Shown: piece by piece, positions 1-6,059 of the stretch
Position numbering within the stretch: the first letter of the stretch is position 1
Layout of the letters: every line of letters begins with the position of its first letter
Assembly: GCA_964522605.1 (NCBI GenBank)
Contig: CAZFWV010000297.1
Coordinates: 1-8,621 of the forward strand
Source: CAVZLD01 sp964522605
GTDB taxonomy: Bacteria; Planctomycetota; Planctomycetia; Pirellulales; Pirellulaceae
Length of the DNA stretch: 8,621 nt
Direction of reading: 5' to 3'
Position numbers and translations under genes: made by a program
Notes under the pieces: generated by a model
The model's input: the letters and a program-made list of their open reading frames with translations, nothing else
Told to the model about the DNA's origin: nothing
Databases searched by the model: none

Positions 1-54
1 GACTGGAGACTGGAGACTGGAGACTGGAGACTGGAGACTGGAGACTGGAGACTG
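1..54. repeat. 7-bp tandem repeat (GACTGGA)n
   Basis: Seven exact copies of GACTGGA are followed by a partial GACTG. The array is cut by the window edge, so its true length is unknown. Because the period is not a multiple of three, any translation becomes a seven-residue repeat (DWRLETG on the plus strand), and such open frames are not genes. The array runs directly into a diverged inverted array at position 55. Confidence 0.95.
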
Positions 55-82
55 CAGCCTCCAGCCTCCAGCCTATAGCCTA
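55..82. repeat. Diverged inverted 7-bp array (CAGCCTC)n
   Basis: Two copies of CAGCCTC are followed by CAGCCTA and TAGCCTA, then the pattern decays. The unit is the reverse complement of the preceding GACTGGA array except for one transition per unit. Bases 35-54 and 55-74 are therefore complementary over 20 positions if the minus strand is transcribed: all pairs are Watson-Crick apart from three G-U wobbles. On the plus strand the same three positions are A-C mismatches. Confidence 0.85.
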
Positions 83-89
83 TTGCTCT

Positions 90-313
90 GGGGTCATTCG
101 GTTCTGTGTGCTAACCTCCTTTGGACGCACCAAGGCCGGTCTTGCCCGAGGAATGGTTCTTCGTCTCACCCGCGCAAGTCCCGCCGAGTGCACCGTGCTG
201 AGTGGCTTGGTGATCAGACGCTGCCATCCGAATTCTGACGAATTCGGCGACGAAGATCCTTGTGCCTTTGTTTCCGCTCGTCCCGAGGGAATGGACCGGC
301 TTTTGATCCGCTG
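90..313. other. Non-coding stretch upstream of the VTC gene
   Basis: I recognise no gene here. Several short frames are open on both strands, but their translations run through repeat sequence (for example a SDEFGDE-like stretch from the 228-251 palindrome) and show no family resemblance. I see no convincing sigma-70 promoter. GAGGGA at 285-290 lies 23 bp before the VTC start, too far to be its ribosome binding site. It directly abuts an ATG at 291 that opens a seven-codon ORF (MDRLLIR) whose TGA (312-314) overlaps the VTC start codon. Confidence 0.6.
228..251. repeat. Single copy of the GAATTC palindromic element
   Basis: CCGAATTC, four bases, then GAATTCGG forms a perfect 8-bp-arm palindrome, followed by CGAC. 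Over 24 bases it matches the right arm of the large inverted repeat at 2695-2718 with two differences (237 and 249), in the same orientation. It is thus a half-size relative of that element, which supports a dispersed repeat family rather than chance. Confidence 0.8.
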
Positions 314-1051
314 ATGATTGCTCCCGATACAACGCAGGCTTCTCGTTACGAATACAAGTACTTCGTAACCGAAGTGCAAGCGGTCCAGATCCGCAAGTTT
401 GTCGAGTGCTATCTGCTTCCGGACAAGTACACCGAGGGCAAACAGGGGGTGGGCTATCCGGTGCACAGTCTCTATTTCGACAGTCCGGACCTGATGACGT
501 GTTGGGCGACCGTGGAGGGAGTCAAGAACCGGTTCAAGATCCGGGTTCGATTCTATGATGATCGTCCCGACAGTCCCCTCTTTCTCGAGATCAAGCGGCG
601 ACAGAACCAGGTCATCCTCAAGCAGCGTGCGGCCGTCAAGCGGTCGTGTGCCGAGCGGCTGCTAGCGGGCGAGTGGCTCGATCGTTCGGATCTGGTTGTC
701 GACGACGAAAAGAACTTTCGCGCTATGTACAACTTCTGCGAACTCTGTCAAAAGATCAATGCGCGGCCGACGGCCTACACGTCCTACATGCGCGAAGGCT
801 ACGAGCGTCCCGACAGCAATGTGCAGCGCGTCACGTTCGACCGAAACCTGCGCGCCGGTCCCTACCGCGGCTCGATTGATATCTCGGAGCTCGAGCGCTG
901 GGCCAAGCCCGAAATCCAGGGCATCGTGCTCGAACTGAAGTTCACCGACCGGTTTCCCGAGTGGATGCACACGCTGGCCGAGAGCTTCAATCTGCAGCGC
1001 ACCTCGATGCCCAAATACGTCGAGTGCGTCACGCTGCTCTACAATTCGTAG
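314..1051 (+). CDS. VTC-domain (polyphosphate polymerase-like) protein
   Basis: A 245-residue protein that is a VTC domain nearly end to end. This is the CYTH/triphosphate-tunnel fold of the yeast vacuolar transporter chaperone catalytic subunit, which makes polyphosphate from ATP. Tunnel-type motifs visible in order are RYEYKY (11-16), HSLYFDS (51-57), KIRVRFY (75-81), FLEIKRR (90-96), RPTAYTSYMREGY (151-163), RVTFDR (172-177), VLELKF (205-210) and MPKYVECV (232-239). The alternating basic residues and Glu pairs expected of a phosphate and metal tunnel are present. There is no signal peptide, SPX domain or membrane segment, so it should be cytosolic. ATG 314 was chosen because the domain begins about ten residues in; an upstream TTG at 260 would add repeat-derived sequence. 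There is no clear Shine-Dalgarno site. Bacterial VTC genes often sit beside CotH or DUF4956 genes, but neither is here. The fold is well supported; polyphosphate synthesis is inferred, and another triphosphate activity is possible. Confidence 0.9.
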   Translation: MIAPDTTQASRYEYKYFVTEVQAVQIRKFVECYLLPDKYTEGKQGVGYPVHSLYFDSPDLMTCWATVEGVKNRFKIRVRFYDDRPDSPLFLEIKRRQNQVILKQRAAVKRSCAERLLAGEWLDRSDLVVDDEKNFRAMYNFCELCQKINARPTAYTSYMREGYERPDSNVQRVTFDRNLRAGPYRGSIDISELERWAKPEIQGIVLELKFTDRFPEWMHTLAESFNLQRTSMPKYVECVTLLYNS

Positions 1052-1075
1052 ATCGCGTTTGCGTTGGATAAAGCA

Positions 1076-2293
1076 TCACTTCTGGTTTTCGCGAATCACC
1101 TCGGGCAGCTGCTGATCCACGATCCCCTGTGCGCCGCGACCTTCGGACATGCGATCGTCAATCGCCTGTTGCAATTCCTCGGAATCGGCATCCCAGTACT
1201 GACCTCTTCGTTCGGGCGGTGCGTTGTGCAGGGGGCGAACGATGCGGAAGCCGACGCACATCGAAGGATCATCAGCGAACCACCAGGGGCTCTTCGGCAG
1301 ATTCGGATCGTCATCGCGCCAATCCTCCGTGTACCCACGGGCCGCACTCCGCAGTCGATCGGCTTCAAAATCCCAGGCTCCGCCTCGGATGACGGTGGGG
1401 ATCTCCTTCGTCGTGGGCACGAGGACCTGCTTGCCCGCAACCGGTTTTCCTTCGTATTGCGCGTACGCATCGGCCGCATACTGATCCAGCACGAGTTCGG
1501 CGACATTGCCGTGCATATCGTACAGGCCCCACGCATTGGGCTTCTTCTGTCCAACTTCGTGGTACGTTTCGTCCGCGTTGTCGTAATACCAGGCGTAGTC
1601 ATCGAGGTCCGCCGGATCGTCGCCGAACGAATAGGCCGTCTGGCTGCCGGCGCGACAGGCATACTCCCATTCCGCTTCGGTCGGGAGTCGATAAAACGAA
1701 CCGGTGAGCAGGCTGATCCACTTCGTGTATTGGCGGGCGGAATAGCGACTGATGGTGACCGCGGGATGACGCGGTTCTTCGCCGAGCGCAAACGTATAGC
1801 TCGGGTCGTAAAGCGGCGTCGGGATCGTCACCGCATCCACCTTATTTTGTTCATCAATGGAACGGATCTTCTTGATCTCGAAATCCTTGAACAAGTTGTA
1901 CAGCCGCATGAACTCCTTGTACTCCGACCAGGTGACCTCATACTTCCCCATCCAGAACGGTTCCATGCTGACTTCCAGTTGAGGTCCCTCGTCCTCCTGC
2001 CGATCCTCCTCGTCTTCCGGGCTTCCCATGCGGAACGTCCCGCCCGGGATGGGGACCATTTCGAAGGTGATCTCCGTGCCGGGGATCGTGACCGTGTAGG
2101 GGACCATGAAGCCCTCTTCCGTCTTCACGAACGGGCCGCTTTCCGGTTCGGTCGAGCTGATGCCGAGCGGTGCCTCAGCGGCGAAGGCGGACTGGGTGAG
2201 CACGGCGAAAACCGCGGCAAGCAGACCTCCGGTCAGACCACCGCGAAAAGGACGGGCCTCAAGGAAGGAAAGACGACGGTGCGGGCGGTGCAT
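1076..2293 (-). CDS. Exported SUMF1/FGE-fold protein, non-catalytic type
   Basis: A 405-residue protein with a Sec signal peptide: a basic start (MHRPHRR), a hydrophobic run at about 20-36, and a likely cut at AFA/AE near residue 38. A formylglycine-generating-enzyme-sulfatase domain follows from about 78 to 354. Family motifs are PIPGGTFRMGSP (81-92), RLPTEAEWEYACRAG (202-216), NAWGLYDMHGNVAEL (253-267), VIRGGAWDF (301-309) and VGFRIVR (347-353). True FGE carries two copper-binding cysteines just after the RGGSW motif. Here that stretch is RGGAWDFEADRLRSAARG with no cysteine, so formylglycine formation is not expected. The protein is more likely one of the many structural, binding or alternative-enzyme members of the fold. 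Residues 355-405 form a charged tail outside the domain. An in-frame GTG at 2377 would place 28 residues before the signal peptide, so ATG 2293 is preferred; GAGAGAGAGA lies 7 bp upstream. No sulfatase gene is present in the window. Confidence 0.9.
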   Translation of the reverse strand: MHRPHRRLSFLEARPFRGGLTGGLLAAVFAVLTQSAFAAEAPLGISSTEPESGPFVKTEEGFMVPYTVTIPGTEITFEMVPIPGGTFRMGSPEDEEDRQEDEGPQLEVSMEPFWMGKYEVTWSEYKEFMRLYNLFKDFEIKKIRSIDEQNKVDAVTIPTPLYDPSYTFALGEEPRHPAVTISRYSARQYTKWISLLTGSFYRLPTEAEWEYACRAGSQTAYSFGDDPADLDDYAWYYDNADETYHEVGQKKPNAWGLYDMHGNVAELVLDQYAADAYAQYEGKPVAGKQVLVPTTKEIPTVIRGGAWDFEADRLRSAARGYTEDWRDDDPNLPKSPWWFADDPSMCVGFRIVRPLHNAPPERRGQYWDADSEELQQAIDDRMSEGRGAQGIVDQQLPEVIRENQK

Positions 2294-2300
2294 GGGAATT

Positions 2301-2310
2301 TCTCTCTCTC
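2301..2310 (-). promoter_or_regulatory. Purine-rich putative ribosome binding site
   Basis: On the minus strand GAGAGAGAGA ends 7 bp before the ATG at 2293. It is only a partial Shine-Dalgarno match, but its position supports this start over the upstream GTG at 2377. Confidence 0.45.
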
Positions 2311-2399
2311 GGTAGGATTCTGGAGCAGGGCAGGCGGGGAGATCGGAAGAGATCTCGTCTCGACACAACGGGCTCACGCCTTCCCGCCAAAGGTAAGAT

Positions 2400-2427
2400 C
2401 TTATAGCCTCTCCATCCTACCGCGAAA
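2400..2427 (-). promoter_or_regulatory. Weak sigma-70-like promoter for the SUMF-fold gene
   Basis: On the minus strand TATAAG (2405-2400) resembles a -10 box. TTTCGC (2427-2422) stands 16 bp upstream as a poor -35 box. Transcription would start near 2393 and give a leader of about 100 bases. This is by eye only and the -35 match is weak. Confidence 0.25.
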
Positions 2428-2627
2428 CCGAGAAATCCACAAAACGGGATCCGCCGTATTCTCCATCCGTCTCCAACCGGCCGGGCGAAATTCGAGGCGA
2501 AATCGGTGAGCGGGGTCGACCGTGGTCCGATCCGAGTCCAACAAGGGTGTCGCTGCCTGACAGTCCACGTCCGTTCTTGATGCTTTCCGCGGGAAATCAA
2601 GCACGAAAACTCGAAGCACGCGATTTA

Positions 2628-2740
2628 AAGTTGCACGTAGCCGAATTCGTGAGAATTCGGGGGTGTGCGAATGGGTTCCCCCTACAAGACCCCTCCGAAT
2701 TCTCACGAATTCGGCTACGTGCCGTCGAAATGTGCAACTT
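2628..2740. repeat. Large palindromic element, 28-bp perfect arms
   Basis: Bases 2633-2660 and 2695-2722 are perfect reverse complements over 28 bp, and GGGT (2661-2664) pairs with ACCC (2690-2693) past one bulged base. Each arm is itself a near palindrome, with CCGAATTC and GAATTCGG flanking TCAC in the right arm. An outer pair, AAGTTGCAC (2628-2636) with GTGCAACTT (2732-2740), overlaps the end of the main stem by four bases. The unit could form a cruciform, or a long hairpin in RNA from either strand. There is no T tract, so it is not a typical intrinsic terminator. It has no coding capacity, and no transposase gene is in the window. Confidence 0.9.
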
Positions 2741-2744
2741 CAAA

Positions 2745-2872
2745 AAGCGCCAGCGAAGAGCTCGGGGTGACAGCGGAAACAACCTGCCCAGCGTCCAGAC
2801 CACGTCCCGGTTCGAGTCTTGGGTCAAATCCAGGCAAATTGTCGCTTTACGCTGACCCCTTCGCTGGCGCTT
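2745..2872. repeat. Spaced inverted pair AAGCGCCAGCGAAG
   Basis: AAGCGCCAGCGAAG at 2745-2758 recurs exactly inverted at 2859-2872. A further inverted pair, GGGTCA (2821-2826) and TGACCC (2853-2858), is nested inside and abuts the right arm. The right arm continues into CGGGTTTC, so it resembles an AACCCGAAGCGCCAGCGAAGGG-type short repeat that I associate from memory with planctomycete intergenic DNA. It adjoins the 28-bp-arm element at 2628-2740. Confidence 0.75.
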
Positions 2873-2898
2873 CGGGTTTCCGTCGTCGGGTCAGAATA

Positions 2899-2925
2899 CC
2901 AAGTGCCTCGTTTCCAGGTGCCTCG
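2899..2925. repeat. Two-copy direct repeat CCARGTGCCTCG
   Basis: CCAAGTGCCTCG (2899-2910) and CCAGGTGCCTCG (2914-2925) differ at one base and start 15 bp apart. The function is unknown; it could be a paired protein-binding site or a small duplication. Confidence 0.5.
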
Positions 2926-3042
2926 GCCGGTTCGGGTCTGCCTTGAGCCTCGGGCCGGGCGGCGGTACGATGACCACTCAGATCCCGACGCCGCGTGTGA
3001 CGCGTCCGCGGGCCCCATGCACTTTGAACCGTGGAAATGTTG

Positions 3043-3112
3043 TCATCTCGGCAAGTATTCGAGCGACCGACGGGAGCGACCCGTGACACGAGGGCCGCAG
3101 CCCCCGAGATGA
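3043..3112 (+). promoter_or_regulatory. Possible three-way-junction RNA in ketosynthase leader
   Basis: A 9-bp closing stem joins TCATCTCGG (3043-3051) and CCGAGATGA (3104-3112). Inside are two hairpins: ACGGG-AGCGA-CCCGT (3070-3084) and GGGC-CGCA-GCCC (3092-3103). The second hairpin abuts the closing stem directly. It ends 64 bp before the ketosynthase-like start codon. It matches no riboswitch class I recognise, and GC-rich DNA yields such folds by chance fairly often. Confidence 0.3.
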
Positions 3113-3176
3113 TTGCGGCTCGGCCGCCCTTCGCTCTCGTTGCCGCCGCTCTTGTCTCCACAATGCGATTCCGCCG

Positions 3177-4445
3177 ATGAACCCGTCCAGGGAAGTTGTG
3201 ATTACCGGCGTGGGCGTTGTCAGTCCCATCGGGATCGGGCGTGAAGCCTTTTGGCAGTCGCTTTGTGAGGGGCGATCGGGAGTGGGCCCCTTGGCAGTCT
3301 TTGACGGGACCTCCATGCCGGTCTCGTTTGGCGCGGAGCTGAAAGAGTTTGACGCGCGACAATATGTTCGGCCGCGAAAAGCCCTGAAGGTCATGTGCCG
3401 GGAGATCCAGACGGCGTTCTCGGCCGCGATGTTGGCCATCGAAGACGCGCAATTCGACCCGACGAATACACCGCCCGATCGAATTGGAGCCGTCTTTGGC
3501 AGTCAGATGCTCTACGGGGATCCGCGGGAATTGGTCGATCTGTTTCAGCACTGCCTGAAGGATGGTCAATTCCACTTTGGAATGTTTGGCGAACAGTTTC
3601 CCAGTCATCTGTATCCCCTCAATATGTTGAAGCATTTGCCGAACATGGCCGCCTGCCATGTGGCAATCGCACTCGATGCGAGGGGACCGAACAATACGAT
3701 TGTGCTGGGTGAAGTTTCCAGCCTGCTGGCGATGATGGAAGCGTGCCGTGTCCTCGAACGCGGTATCAGCGATGTGATGGTTGTCGGTGCGGCCGGCTCA
3801 CGCATTTGCCTGACCGCTTGGATGTATCGTGGCGATTTGAACCTGTCGCATCGGAGCGACAATCCGGCTGCCGCCAGCCGACCTTTCGATGTCGATCGAG
3901 ACGGGATGGTCAATGGGGAAGGTGCCGCTGCGTTGATTCTCGAAACGCGTCAGCATGCGGAAGCACGAGGTGCAAACATCTTGGCTGAAGTCTGTGGCGG
4001 TGGCGTTTCTATGGATACCGGCCAGGAAGGCACGAATAGTCGCGCCGCGGCGATCAGCCGCTCCATCCAAGCGGCCCTCGACGCGACCGGTATCCGACCG
4101 GACCAACTGAGCCACGTCAATGCGCACGGATTGAGTACACCGATCGATGATGTCCAGGAAGCGATGGCGATTCAGCGATTGCTGGGTACGGTACCGGTCA
4201 CGGCTCCCAAGAGTTACTTCGGTAACCTGGGTCCCGCCGGGGGACTCGTGGAGTTGGTCGCCAGTCTGCTTGGGCTCGCGCACGACCAGGTGCCGACGAC
4301 GCTGAATTACGAGACGCCTGATCCGCGTTGTCCCGTCGATGTGGTTCACGAGCAGCCTCGGTCAACTCCAGAGCGTTACGTCCTGAAGCTGAATCATTCT
4401 GGCACCGGCCAGACGGCTGCCCTGATTGTCGGCCGACCCGAGTAG
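3177..4445 (+). CDS. Ketosynthase-fold protein lacking the catalytic cysteine
   Basis: A 422-residue, full-length thiolase-fold protein of the FabF/KAS II type. The N-terminal half begins with REVVITGVGVVSPIGIG (5-21), a typical KS opening. The nucleophile region normally reads T-A-C-A/S-S/T-G. Here it is NTIVLGEVSSLLAMMEA (173-189), which puts Glu179 (codon 3711-3713) where the Cys should be. The first catalytic His is kept in HVNAHGLSTPIDD (313-325, His317). The Lys of the K-S-x-x-G-H motif is kept (Lys345), but the second His is Asn350 (KSYFGN). The C-terminal glycine-rich loop survives as SGTGQTAA (408-415). Chain-length factors carry Gln at the Cys site and partner a true KS; Glu is unusual. 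Condensation is therefore unlikely. A partner subunit, decarboxylase-like or binding role is possible. It stands alone, with no ACP, ketoreductase or second KS nearby. ATG 3177 fits the family N-terminus. There is no Shine-Dalgarno site, and a five-codon ORF (3163-3180) overlaps the start by ATGA. Confidence 0.9.
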   Translation: MNPSREVVITGVGVVSPIGIGREAFWQSLCEGRSGVGPLAVFDGTSMPVSFGAELKEFDARQYVRPRKALKVMCREIQTAFSAAMLAIEDAQFDPTNTPPDRIGAVFGSQMLYGDPRELVDLFQHCLKDGQFHFGMFGEQFPSHLYPLNMLKHLPNMAACHVAIALDARGPNNTIVLGEVSSLLAMMEACRVLERGISDVMVVGAAGSRICLTAWMYRGDLNLSHRSDNPAAASRPFDVDRDGMVNGEGAAALILETRQHAEARGANILAEVCGGGVSMDTGQEGTNSRAAAISRSIQAALDATGIRPDQLSHVNAHGLSTPIDDVQEAMAIQRLLGTVPVTAPKSYFGNLGPAGGLVELVASLLGLAHDQVPTTLNYETPDPRCPVDVVHEQPRSTPERYVLKLNHSGTGQTAALIVGRPE

Positions 4446-4473
4446 ACCCTAACGTTGCAGACATTTTCTTGTA

Positions 4474-4494
4474 GGACGGATTGGCAATCCGTCC
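4474..4494. repeat. 21-bp palindrome, copy 1
   Basis: Arms GGACGGATTG and CAATCCGTCC flank a single G. The element lies 28 bp after the ketosynthase-like stop codon, within the 207-bp gap between convergent genes. I recall translations of this motif (TDWQSV, RIGNPSY, RIANPS) recurring in planctomycete hypothetical ORFs, which indicates a dispersed non-coding repeat. It could help to separate the convergent transcripts, but it lacks a T tract. Confidence 0.9.
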
Positions 4495-4593
4495 CTTACA
4501 CACCGCAACGGTCGTTTCTGCATCACGGCCAGACTTCATCACATGTGCAATTTGGCGAAAGCCGCTTTTTTGCGTTTTGGTGCGATATGCTAC

Positions 4594-4614
4594 GGACGGA
4601 TTGGCAATCCGTCC
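4594..4614. repeat. 21-bp palindrome, copy 2
   Basis: Identical in all 21 bases to the copy at 4474-4494, in the same orientation and exactly 120 bp downstream. It lies 39 bp from the end of the glycerate kinase gene. The sequence between the copies is not repeated. It contains T6 at 4566-4571 behind a 3-bp GGC-GAAA-GCC hairpin, too short to call a terminator. Confidence 0.9.
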
Positions 4615-4652
4615 TACTCCTTCTGCACCTGGAGAGTAGCATCCGCACACCA

Positions 4653-6059
4653 TCAGTCCGGTCCGGCTTGCAGCAGCACGCGCAGATCGCAAACATTCGT
4701 GTGGGTCGGGCCGGTTTTGATGAGTCCTTCCAGCCGCGCGAAGAAGTGATAGGCATCATTCCGCTGCAGGAAGGGCCTGGGATCCAAGTGATGCCGTCGA
4801 GCGGCTTCGACCAGAGCCTCATCGATGACGGCCCCGGCCGCGTCGGTTGGACCGTCTTCGCCATCGGTTCCGCCGGAAAGTAGGACGCGACCGCTCAAAG
4901 GGTTTGGTGGGGCGCCGTGGTCCATCAAATACTGCAGCGCGGCCAGGGCGAGTTGCTGGTTGCGACCGCCGAGGCCGCGTTCGGTCGCGGGCGCCAATCG
5001 AACGACCGGTTCGCCGCCAGAGATCAGGCAGCGTCGGTGCGCGGAATCCGCGGCCGGTAGGAGCGCTTCCGCCAGCTGCCGACCGACTTCTTCCGCCGTT
5101 GCCCGGGGTTCCTCCGAAGGCACACGTTGCACGCGATAGCCGCGCCGCGTGGCCTCTGCCTCCGCTGCCTCGCAGGCAACCCGGTTATTGCCGATGACAA
5201 GGTGATGGACTTCCGTCGGCGTCGCCTCTGGCGGGGGAGTGTCGGCGTGCGCCGCGATGTAGGCGACTATGCGGGGACCGATGTCCAAACGATCCACCTC
5301 GAATCGTCGTAAAACGTCCAATGCGAGTCGTGTCGTGTTCGATTCGTCACTCGAGAGAACGGTTGGTCCCGACGCAATGACCTCGAGTGGATCGCCCAAG
5401 ACATCCGAGATGATGAGCGAAACCAAGCGCCCGGCGCGACAGGCACGGGCCAGGCCGCCGCCCTTGATCGAGCTGAGTTGCCGTCGGACCGCGTTCAGCT
5501 CCTGAATACTGGCGCCCGCCGCACTCAGGTGCCGCGTGATCTTCAACTTTTCCGCGAGAGAGATTCCGGACCGCGGTGCGGGCAGGAGTGCCGATCCACC
5601 GCCGGAAATGAGACAGATGCACAGATCGTTCTCCGTCAAATCGGCAACGCGGCGCAGGATTTCTTCCGCACCCGCTTGCCCCTCGACCGTGGGCTCGTTG
5701 ACTCCCGCCGGCCGCGCGGCATGGAGGTGGATGCGTCTCAACGGCCGCACACAATCCGCGGGAACATTGATCCATCCTGACACGTGGTTGTCATTCAAGA
5801 CGTCTTGGCCAAGTGCTGCTTCGAGCCCTTCGGCCATGCTCGCGCCCGCCTTCCCGGCACCGACAACGCAGATGCGATCGATCGTCTCCAGTGGCCAGTG
5901 ATGAGGGCCAATGACCAACTGCGAATCCCGCACGGCCACGTGGGACCGCACGAGCTGGTCGCCCCGAACCGCGTCGAGTCCCGCACGCCAAATGGCCAGC
6001 GCTTCGTCGCGAAGACGGATTTCCACGGTCTTCCGCTTCCTATTTTGTGACGGCTTCAT
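4653..6059 (-). CDS. Glycerate 2-kinase, MOFRL/DUF4147 family
   Basis: A 468-residue enzyme expected to transfer phosphate from ATP to D-glycerate, giving 2-phosphoglycerate, in the cytosol. This would feed glycerate from hydroxypyruvate, tartronate semialdehyde or glyoxylate metabolism into lower glycolysis. The N-terminal DUF4147 domain shows CVVGAGKAGASM (64-75), LISGGGSALLPAP (150-162), SSIKGGGLA (196-204) and IISDVLGDPLEVIASGPT (216-233). The C-terminal MOFRL domain shows LISGGEPVV (345-353), GLGGRNQQLALAAL (362-375), LSGGTDGEDGPTDAAGA (394-410), ND (434-435) and TGPTHTNVCDL (449-459). The last motif usually reads TGPTGTNV, so His replaces a Gly. Length is normal for the family. The start lies 20 bp inside the end of the DUF1549/DUF1553 gene with no Shine-Dalgarno site, which suggests translational coupling. 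Bacterial relatives are called gckA, garK2 or ttuD, but no symbol can be assigned safely. Family assignment is firm; the substrate is inferred. Confidence 0.93.
   Translation of the reverse strand: MKPSQNRKRKTVEIRLRDEALAIWRAGLDAVRGDQLVRSHVAVRDSQLVIGPHHWPLETIDRICVVGAGKAGASMAEGLEAALGQDVLNDNHVSGWINVPADCVRPLRRIHLHAARPAGVNEPTVEGQAGAEEILRRVADLTENDLCICLISGGGSALLPAPRSGISLAEKLKITRHLSAAGASIQELNAVRRQLSSIKGGGLARACRAGRLVSLIISDVLGDPLEVIASGPTVLSSDESNTTRLALDVLRRFEVDRLDIGPRIVAYIAAHADTPPPEATPTEVHHLVIGNNRVACEAAEAEATRRGYRVQRVPSEEPRATAEEVGRQLAEALLPAADSAHRRCLISGGEPVVRLAPATERGLGGRNQQLALAALQYLMDHGAPPNPLSGRVLLSGGTDGEDGPTDAAGAVIDEALVEAARRHHLDPRPFLQRNDAYHFFARLEGLIKTGPTHTNVCDLRVLLQAGPD

Larger units (their letters stand above)
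2294..3176. other. 883-bp divergent intergenic region with repeats
   Basis: This lies between the starts of the SUMF-fold gene (minus) and the ketosynthase-like gene (plus), so it must hold both promoters. I recognise no gene. The open frames of 64-113 codons here run through palindromes and lack family motifs. The first third (2294-2627) shows only the weak promoter candidate. The middle (2628-2872) holds two inverted-repeat systems. The last third (2873-3176) holds a short direct repeat and a possible structured leader. Confidence 0.7.

Noticed and set aside
1..82. CRISPR array
   Set aside because: The 7-bp units are contiguous with no spacers, and no cas gene is present.
108..314. 68-codon plus-strand frame ending on the VTC start codon
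   Set aside because: It reads through the 228-251 palindrome and has no ribosome binding site or family motif. Only the overlap at its end is noteworthy and is listed as a finding.
1052..1075. Terminator between the convergent VTC and SUMF-fold genes
   Set aside because: The 24-bp gap shows no stem with a T tract on either strand.
2339..2356. AGATCGGAAGAG, the core of a common sequencing adapter
   Set aside because: The match stops after 12 bases and the next bases (ATCTC) complete a local GAGATC/GATCTC inverted repeat, so it is better read as genomic sequence.
1064..2509. Plus-strand open frame of 481 codons
   Set aside because: It is antisense to the SUMF-fold gene, whose frame carries clear family motifs and a signal peptide. 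The plus frame has no recognisable motif and exists because of GC-rich codon use.
2847..3659. Minus-strand open frame of 270 codons
   Set aside because: It overlaps the ketosynthase-like gene and intergenic repeats; its translation is Arg-rich and matches nothing I know.
4554..4571. GGC-GAAA-GCC hairpin followed by T6 as a terminator for the ketosynthase-like gene
   Set aside because: The stem is only 3 bp and two bases separate it from the T run; it is too weak to annotate.
4455..4883. Plus-strand open frame with TDWQSV twice
   Set aside because: The repeated peptide is just the translation of the two 21-bp palindromes, and the rest lies antisense to the glycerate kinase.
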